A DNA stretch of 64,000 nt from NCBI RefSeq assembly GCF_050947875.1, contig NC_134569.1:201944627-202008626 (forward strand), written 5' to 3'. Positions within the stretch are counted from its first letter, which is position 1; each line of letters starts with the position of its first letter. This DNA comes from Dermacentor variabilis (taxonomy: Eukaryota > Arthropoda > Arachnida > Ixodida > Ixodidae). The notes under the pieces were generated by a model. That model worked only from the letters and a program-made list of their open reading frames with translations, made no database searches and was not told where the DNA came from. The translations under genes and the position numbers were made by a program. Shown in pieces: positions 57,366-64,000 of this stretch.

Positions 57366-58836
57366 ATGTGCACAGTGTTGGAAAATAAACTAGCGTGCTG
57401 TGTGCAGATTGAATTTATTTATTTACTTACTCCGAGGGTACTTTAAATATGCATTATAGAGGGGAAAGGCAATATAAAGGAGGTAAAATTCATGTGCAGA
57501 AAAGGCAGAGTATAAGTAACAATGATAAATTATGCTCGTTCACTGTTTTACACATTATAAAGAAAAAAAATAGTGTTAGATCACCATAGAAATCTCTTGT
57601 TACACTTTTCAATAAAACAAATTGGGAATGATAGGTCAATACATACACAGTTAAGTTGCAAATATAGTATTTATACCATGAAAAGACATGATATATTGAA
57701 CGCAAGTTTCATGATTTTAATGTAGTTAACTAAAGCGTTTCTAAATTGAACAGGATTACTTATACTAACAATGGATGCTGGCAGACTGTTCCAGTCGTTG
57801 CATGTTTTGGGTAAAAATGACTGCGAATGTGTTAGTGTGATAGAGCGAGGCGCATGTACCTTATGCGTATGATCTCTACGTGAGATGAACGGTGCTGGAT
57901 TAATCCATTCTGACCGAAGCGCTGCGTTCCGGTAGTAAATCTTATGAAATAAGCATAGGCGTGATTGTTTTCTGCGGTTTAACAGCGGAGGTAGGTTAAG
58001 TGTTGCCTTCATTTGTGTTACGCTTGCCTTACGATGGTAATTAGGTAGTATAAACCGAGCGGAGCGGTTCTGGACACTTTCAAGGCAGTTGAGATCGCAT
58101 GATGTGGGTCCCATACTGATGATGCATATTCCAACTATGGACTGACATATGTCGTGTATAACAAATGTATGAGCGATAATGGTGCGAGAGAGAAGTTTCT
58201 GTGAAGATATCTAAGTGTGCGGTTAGCTTTTCTCGTTATAAAGTCGATATGGTACTTCCAGGATAAGTTACAGGTTATGTGGACGCCCAGATATTTGTAG
58301 TTTCTTAGGCTCTCTAAAGGAATGTTATCAAGTAAATAGGCAGGACAAGCTTCATTAGTACGGGATATCCTCATCGATTTGCATTTCTTGACGGTAAGCT
58401 GCATGAGCCATTTCATAGTCCAGTTATGCAGTGCGATTAAATCGTCCTGAAGAGATGAAATATTAACGCCATTAGTAATTTTACGATATACTACGCAGTC
58501 ATCTGCAAAAAGACAAATTTTAGACGATATGTTATCAGGTAGATCGTTAACGTAGATCGAAAACAACAGCGGTCCAGGCACAGACCCTTGTGGAACGCCA
58601 GATTTGACGGGTGTTAGAGTTGAATTAACGTCATTGGCGCTTACAAATTGCATGCAGTGTGCTAGAAATGCTTGTATCCAATTAATTACATTAGTATCAG
58701 TGTTCAGTGCTCTGAGTTTACATAGAAGTAATGCGTGGTGTACTTTGTCAAAAGCTTTAGCGAAATCAAGAAAAATACAGTCCGTAAGAAAGCCTGCGTC
58801 CAAGTTGGAATGCAAATCGTTAGTAAAGCAAAGAAG
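57366..58836. repeat. Low-divergence patch between arms (right side), LINE 3' half
   Basis: Partner of 5890-7360. Confidence 0.7.
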
Positions 58837-60529
58837 CTCGGTATCGGAGGAGAATGTTTTACGAATACCATGTTGTCTAGATGTAAAGAAGTTGTTAGAT
58901 TCAAGATGATTGATTACCCGAGAATAAATTACGTGCCTCATTATCTTACAGGGCCCTAAAGTCAAACTAATGGGCCTATAATTAGAAGGGTTATGCGCAT
59001 CACCAGATTTATGAATCGGAATGATCTTAGCCATTTTCCAATCTAAAGACAATGTGCCGTTGTGAAGCGACTCGGAATAAAGTAATTGTAAAATTATTGA
59101 ACAATACTCACTAGTACTGTGTAAAAATTTCATTTTAATTCCATCATCACCTCATGACGATTTGAATTCTAATTTATTTATAATCTATTTGATACCGTTA
59201 CAATTAAATGCTATGGGATCCATGTGGGGGTATTTTTTTGGTCGTATTTCGGGAGGAGTAGCATGCGAAGACGACGAAAAGGCCTGTACGAACGTGTCAT
59301 TTAGCACGTCAGCGCATGCGTGGTCGACGATTGCTTCCCGAGTTAGTGAAGTTAGAGTAACCTTTCTAGTGCTATCTCCTTTCATAGAGCTCCAGAATGC
59401 CTTACTGTTAGTTTTCAGTAGCTTGGGAAGGGTAACGTTGTAATAGGAAAACTTTGCAGACCGTAAGTTTCAAAAGTACGTGCCTTAAGCGGATTTGTAT
59501 AAGGACCAGTGTTCAGGATTTAATGACCGTTTAGCGATACGAAATAGCCGTTTCCTTTTGTTACTTAGTCTGTTAAGGTGTCTGTTATACCATGGTGCGT
59601 TACTATTTGAATATATACTTCGGACTGGAATATAACGATTTATTAGATCAGATACTTTTTCTTTAAAGAGGCGCCAATTTGTCTCGACAGAACGATCGGG
59701 ATGCTAGAGTAGAAACGTGTCAAGAAAGGAAGCAAGTTGGTTGTTTATAGTCGAGAAGTTAGCCTTCTTATAATCTTTTATTTCCTTAAATTGTTTACGT
59801 TTCAGTGGTAGTGATATAGTGATTGTAGAATGTAATGTATCGTGGTCGCTAAGGTCAGATAAGTGCGTTATCGGGGATATAATATCAGCTGACGCTGTCA
59901 GCACGTGATCAAGTAATGATGACGTAGTGTCTGCTACACGTGTTGGAATGACGACGGTTTGTACTTAGGTAAAGTCAGAACAAATAGCGATAAAGTGATT
60001 AGCCTCACTGGATGATGGGTTAGAGAAGGAACATGTGCTCGAGCAATTTATGTTAGGAATGTTAAAGTCACCCATAAAGATTATGTTTGCTCCGGGGAAT
60101 CTTACTGTTAATTGATTTAGAGAGTCATGCAGGTGATCACAAAACGAACTATTCGAGGGTGGCCGGTAGCAGACGCCTAAGATAATTTTTTTTGAAATAA
60201 ATGGTTAAACAACACCAGATAGATTCAATTTCAGTGATTATCGGTACATTAAAGCACTCAACGTTTTTACTAACAGCAAGCAATACATCGCCCCCTATTC
60301 TGTCAGTACGGTCATTCCGATACACAACGTATCTTTTACGGCAACGAAACAATTCTTCGTTTGTTATTTTGTTTGTCAACCAAGTTTCAGTTATCGCTAT
60401 TATGTCAGCATCAGTGTCATGAACCAGAGAACACAATTCGTCCCTTTTATTAAATATACTGCGAATATTAGTGAATACAACGGATATAACATGTTTCGAT
60501 GAAGTGCAAGCACCTCCCCTCGCGTTTCG
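57671..60529 (-). pseudogene. LINE ORF2: APE endonuclease and reverse transcriptase
   Basis: The endonuclease is at 60436-60149 (DADIIAITETWLTNKI with the catalytic E-T-W, then DRIGGDVLLAVS) and 59904-59704 (SDLSDHDTLHSTI, the S-D-H active-site end). The reverse transcriptase at 59133-58135 is one open frame: MAKIIPIHKSGD, AFDKVHHALL (motif A Asp), GVPQGSVPGPLLFSIYVNDL (motif B), CLFADDCVVY (motif C), KYLGVHITCNLSWKYHIDF (motif E region). It is broken by a stop after TTYVSP (58134) and a frameshift into 58114-57671 (NCLESVQNRSARFILPNYH to FLPKTCNDWNSLPASIV), both shared with the left copy, and by several lesions in the endonuclease. Confidence 0.88.
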
Positions 60530-61909
60530 CTATCGCGAGTTCTGTAAGACACGACCTGAGGGAAGAATTCGAGGATCGGGATTTCCGTTTCGTGGCGTTA
60601 TTTCGTAGACAACATCGTTGTTTACATTGTAGCGGTAACATTTTTTTCCCACGAATAGTCGTTTGTAACGAAGCCTGTAGGGTTTATTTAGTCCCTTGCC
60701 ATATTCCGTTAATTTGTTTCTTATATTTCGCTTTGCCTCACAGAAGTCTTCGCTTACAGTCAGGCTGCTTCCTTTTAGAAGAGAACGCTTAGACAAAACT
60801 TGTTCTTTTATTTTATAAGAAGAAAACCTAAATATTATTGGCCGCGATTTTTGTTGAGTGTACTGACCAATCCTATGTGCGCGCACTATGTGTTCGCAAG
60901 TTAAACTGAGTTTTAAAGTGTTACTTATCAAATCTAGGGCTTTTTCCTCTGACTGTATTGAATTTTCTGTAGTAGTATCCGGTGCACCGAAAAAAACCAG
61001 ATTGTCGCGACGTGAGCGATCTTCCGCGTCATCAAGTCGCGCACGAAGCGTGTTCGTATCGATTACTACACCCTCAATCTTGTCGCGCAATAAGCTGACA
61101 TCCTGTTTCCATTCATCAAGGATGGCCGTCTGGCTTTCCACGTGCTGCAGTCTCTGACCGATGTCAGGTATTGCATCTGAAACGGTTTTTTGCGGTTGTT
61201 TCAGCTCATGAATTGTCTCCGACATAGAATTTCGGACAAATTTCATTCTAATAGATCTTTCATTAAGGTCCCTCACGGTTTTGAGTACTTCAGCAAGGAC
61301 ATCGTCCTTGGATAGGCCAGGATTGCTTTCCACGTCACCACACAGTGAAAGAAACAAGGAACAGAACGGGTCACTCAAGGCTTCTGGGCACGGAAGCACG
61401 GCAATGAAGCGATTACTAGATTTAAAGCAAAGAATTGGCTGTTTGGAAATGTAACTGACCTGCAGGGTGAAAAGAGACAAGTGTGAGCCTGTCATCCTGT
61501 CGGTGCCTCCGTGCCCCCTGAGTGCCCAGAGCGTATTGCTTTGCTTTAAGCGTCCCGCTGTTGGCGCTGTCGATGCTGTCGCGGTTGCGCAGTGGTGAGC
61601 CAACGATACCAATGGGGTGTCGTTCCATATGTAGGTTCGGTGACCGCTGTGATCCGGGCAATGTGTGGCGGGAACAGGTTCACTTAATTTGCCGGCCACT
61701 GAAGTATGGACAATAGGCTCGCCACGCAAATCCAGTGGAGCGGCGCACCGAAAACCAGGGATAAAGGCAGCGAGTAACTGCAGGGTGAAAAGAGACAAGT
61801 GTGACCCTGTCATCCTGTCGGTGCCTCCATGCCCTCTCAATGTTCCAAAGCTGTAACGAACGCTGCTTGCAATTGCTTCTAAATTTCTGGCGGGCAAGTA
61901 AACTGACAA
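60530..61909 (-). CDS. LINE ORF1, open through the 5' UTR
   Basis: The frame is open from the element's 5' end for 459 codons; translation probably starts later, perhaps at MTGSHLSLF in the second 5' module (about 61498). Recognisable protein begins ALSDPFCSLFLSLCGDVESN, with the 2A-like motif at 61339-61313. A coiled coil follows (heptads in MSETIHELKQPQKTVSDA to LDDAEDRSRR), then RRDNLVFFGAP and a C-terminal RNA-binding-like region (CEHIVRAHRIG, RPIIFRFSSYK, KSLLKGSS-type). ORF1 proteins of this kind bind element RNA. No inactivating change is seen, in contrast to ORF2. Confidence 0.7.
   Translation of the reverse strand: MSVYLPARNLEAIASSVRYSFGTLRGHGGTDRMTGSHLSLFTLQLLAAFIPGFRCAAPLDLRGEPIVHTSVAGKLSEPVPATHCPDHSGHRTYIWNDTPLVSLAHHCATATASTAPTAGRLKQSNTLWALRGHGGTDRMTGSHLSLFTLQVSYISKQPILCFKSSNRFIAVLPCPEALSDPFCSLFLSLCGDVESNPGLSKDDVLAEVLKTVRDLNERSIRMKFVRNSMSETIHELKQPQKTVSDAIPDIGQRLQHVESQTAILDEWKQDVSLLRDKIEGVVIDTNTLRARLDDAEDRSRRDNLVFFGAPDTTTENSIQSEEKALDLISNTLKLSLTCEHIVRAHRIGQYTQQKSRPIIFRFSSYKIKEQVLSKRSLLKGSSLTVSEDFCEAKRNIRNKLTEYGKGLNKPYRLRYKRLFVGKKCYRYNVNNDVVYEITPRNGNPDPRILPSGRVLQNSR
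61313..61339 (-). other. 2A-type motif, altered, right LINE copy
   Basis: Reads GDVESNPGL. The last residue is encoded by CTA where the left copy has CCA. Skipping at 2A normally needs the final proline, so this copy is expected to make an unseparated product. Confidence 0.8.
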
Positions 61910-63689
61910 CTAGCCGCACTGCATGAGAAAACAGCATCTTCTTCTTGCGCAGCTAAAATAAAGCATGCCAAGAAAATGATATGCCGCCTCGTGGCATAAC
62001 ACGTGATGATCAACTTCAGACCTTCCGAGGTGGTTATCGTTCCTGCTACCTTGCCTGCAGACAAAAGTGCATTGGCGAGAATATTCCTGCTGCTTAAAGC
62101 ATTCGTTGCGCTAATTCAGGGGCAAAAACTATATAACAAACAACCAAATGAAGCTTAAGCATACATTTCTATAATTTATCAGAGCGCCTGCCTAGACAAA
62201 TTACACTTCGCAATTTGAAACGCCAGCAAGATATTTAAAATTAAGAAGCCTCATGACTGGACATCGTCTTTTGATTGAAGCCTAAACCTGGATCGGCTGT
62301 TTCTTGGCCCGGCTGGCAGGTGGCAAGCATTTATTTCGACTCATAAGATTTGGTGACCTTGCGACTCGGAAGGCACGCACAGAGTCAAAACGAAACTACT
62401 ATTTGTCGCAGCTGCTGTTGATGAAACCGTGGTCACTATCGGCACAATCGTGGATGGGGACTACGCAAATATGAATGAAGGCAGGTGGCCGAGGCGTTGT
62501 TGTGCGTGGCGGCAAACGCAAGAATAGAGGCTCTAAAGGCACAAATATGGTTGAAGCGTTCAGACAATGGCGACGCAAACTACACCGCTTCGTTTCGATT
62601 GGACGCTAGCGCTGTCTTTGCGCTTTTGCGTCGCTCGTTTGCGGCACTCGCCGAGCTCTGAGAGTTACCAGAATTAACGGATGTGCGGCCAAATATGTCC
62701 GACCTTGATTGCTTCAAATGATGCACATTGACGCAATGCACAATGCCGGGATGACGGGACGAGTTTGAATTATTAGATTTTCCGAATCGACGAGGTTTTA
62801 CTGTTTTAGCCAAATATCTTTTTTTCCGAAAAGACCTAGTACGAGGGTAAATATGTTGAGCACGTTACTTGCCTTTTGCTTTCAAAGTCCTCCGTTGCAA
62901 AGAGCCTCAATGCCCCGCCTATAACGAGAAGATTACGCTATGCATTTACGCTATGCAGCTACACACAAGTGCACGGCAGGGCTGGAGTATGCGGGCCAGC
63001 TTTGTCCTGCACGAATAGTAGGCACGTTCATGTTGCCCACTTGGTAGTGCTCAATAGAAAGCATGTCAAGCCAGGCGCGGCCACAAGTGAACACTTACTG
63101 GCTGCATCCCTCGTAGATGCTGTTATTCCTCACAAGGGGTGGCAGGCATGGCGTACTTGTGGTCTGGGCTTAAGTTTCGCACATTTGAAGGCTAGGTGAG
63201 AGTTCCAGATTAATCGAATTGGCGAGACCCAGCGGCTACGACACCGATAAGCAGTGACCAAGGTATGATTCCTACATGGGCAGATGCGGCCAGGCGTAAG
63301 CAGACTATTAGTTGGCTCACATTTAATTGATGTCAGCTATTGGCCAATAGCAGCTGTGTAGGGGAATCTGCTATGACTAAATGTGGCAGCCCCAAAATGG
63401 GCTTCTGTTGAGTGTGCAAGAAAAAGGTGACCTTGTGCTCCACCTGTAAGCCCCATATGTTGCACTCGATTGCAAAATTTGGCTGAGATGTTCACAGCAG
63501 CGTGTGCCATCTGTGGGATATTTTTTCACCGAACTCAGTGGGTGATTCGGGATACCTTTAACATATAGACCTTTGAACAGGGGAACCAAAGCTAAATATA
63601 CATCAGTGCGCAACTAATGGACTAAATTGCGTAAAATTTATTGCACTCATTTTACATTGTTGCAACTCGTGCAAGCCGATTCTCGATTT
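61910..63689. other. Right outer flank, no gene recognised
   Basis: No homology to the left outer flank. At about 62388-62440 a diverged copy of a sequence at 56385-56440 occurs (AAAACGAAACTACT with CGCAGC), a dispersed repeat. The minus frame 62580-62813 (KPRRFGKSNNSNSSRHPG) is not recognised. Confidence 0.45.
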
Positions 63690-63830
63690 AAAAGGAAGCT
63701 TTAGCTCAGGTGCTCTTATCTAAATACATAAATTTTTTGCCGGCAACCACTGCAGCGATTTTGATGACGCTTGTTCAATAAAGAAGTTTAAAGCTAGCAA
63801 CTGTAGGAAGCAATATTTCTTAGTTAATTC
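63690..63830. repeat. Dispersed repeat, second copy
   Basis: Resembles 48235-48368 through CTTATCTAAATACATA, CCGGCAACCACTGCAG and AATAAAGAAGTTTAAA. The remaining 170 bp to the window end show nothing. Confidence 0.55.
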
Positions 63831-64000
63831 GTCAATTCTTAAAAAAGTATACAAAATTGCAAAGTTGACGTGGCTCAAATATAGCTCTAACTCTGCAATG
63901 AAAAGGAAAGGAAAGAAAGGCGGAGTATTACAATTATGTAAGCTGCACCTAGTAATGAATCTAAAGCAGACAAAACTGATGTATTATATGCTGCTCTGCA

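Larger units (their letters stand above)
38925..61909 (-). repeat. Giant inverted repeat, right arm
   Basis: Reverse-complement partner of 4271-25375. It is about 1.9 kb longer, mainly because it keeps the full LINE. It also carries a mariner, a solo LTR and a minisatellite that the left arm lacks, while it lacks the Penelope element and the P-like element of the left arm. The inner edge is near 38925-38945, where both arms share GCTCCGTACTAATTTTG. The outer edge is the 5' end of the LINE at 61909. Confidence 0.93.
57405..61909 (-). mobile_element. CR1/L2-like LINE, right-arm copy, near full length
   Basis: The 4.5 kb element reads on the minus strand as 5' UTR with a duplicated 60-bp module (61795-61856 and 61465-61530), ORF1, APE endonuclease, reverse transcriptase and an AATAAATAAATT-type tail at about 57413-57425. 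Its 5' end coincides with the outer edge of the inverted repeat. Confidence 0.88.

Noticed and set aside
4271..61909. One giant transposon with 21-kb terminal repeats (for example a Polinton-like element)
   Set aside because: No DNA polymerase, integrase-plus-capsid set or flanking target duplication was found. The arms contain ordinary nested repeats and the outer edge lies at a LINE end.
61896..61922. LINE target-site duplication CAGTGCGGCTAG versus CAGCACGCTAG after the tail
   Set aside because: Imperfect and not adjacent to the A-rich tail; similarity at this level can be chance.

Overview
This is intergenic or intronic DNA from a repeat-rich animal genome, most likely an ixodid tick. 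That inference rests on the repeat flavour: SINE-like copies with a GGTGGTC...CTCCACTA(C/T)GGCG core, long G/C homopolymers next to GTAGCAAAGG-type repeats, and Penelope, CR1/L2-like and RTE-like retroelements. No species marker gene is present. There are no operons, rRNA, tRNA or CRISPR arrays that I can see. Most open frames are chance frames or decayed transposon pieces.

The dominant structure is a giant imperfect inverted repeat. The left arm (4271-about 25375, 21.1 kb) reads on the + strand what the right arm (about 38925-61909, 23.0 kb) reads on the - strand. A 13.5 kb single-copy spacer separates them. The arms differ by roughly 5-8 % in stretches I compared by eye, with arm-specific insertions and deletions, but they also hold nearly or fully identical patches: 9305-10459 with 54143-55297, 5890-7360 with 57366-58836, and about 20100-20505 with 44118-44530. 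This mosaic looks like arm-to-arm gene conversion.

Outside left (1-4270): a (TA)n tract, a broken RTE-like reverse transcriptase and three SINE-like copies. Shared by both arms, from outside inward: a dead CR1/L2-like LINE whose ORF1 carries a 2A-type GDVESNPG motif, a TIR transposon remnant starting CAGGGTGTCTACCAA, a decayed Ty3/gypsy integrase end, a pogo/Tigger-like short element, and several conserved exon-like blocks of unknown identity. Left arm only: a Penelope insertion with 10-bp target duplication, a nested TIR element carrying a P-element-like fragment, and an isolated 135-bp exon-like block. Right arm only: a mariner (D34D) copy, a solo LTR and a 13-bp minisatellite. The two arms serve as each other's empty-site control, so insertions can be ordered in time.

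The spacer holds exon-like blocks on the - strand with plausible splice sites and a terminal stop codon (about 33690 down to 25498), which may be one host gene. It also holds a frameshifted Cys-rich coding-like block at 27007-29351 and a TTAA-bounded TIR element at 36326-37806 carrying a degenerate THAP zinc finger. Outside right (61910-64000) is mostly featureless. All protein identifications were made by reading motifs; no database search was possible.
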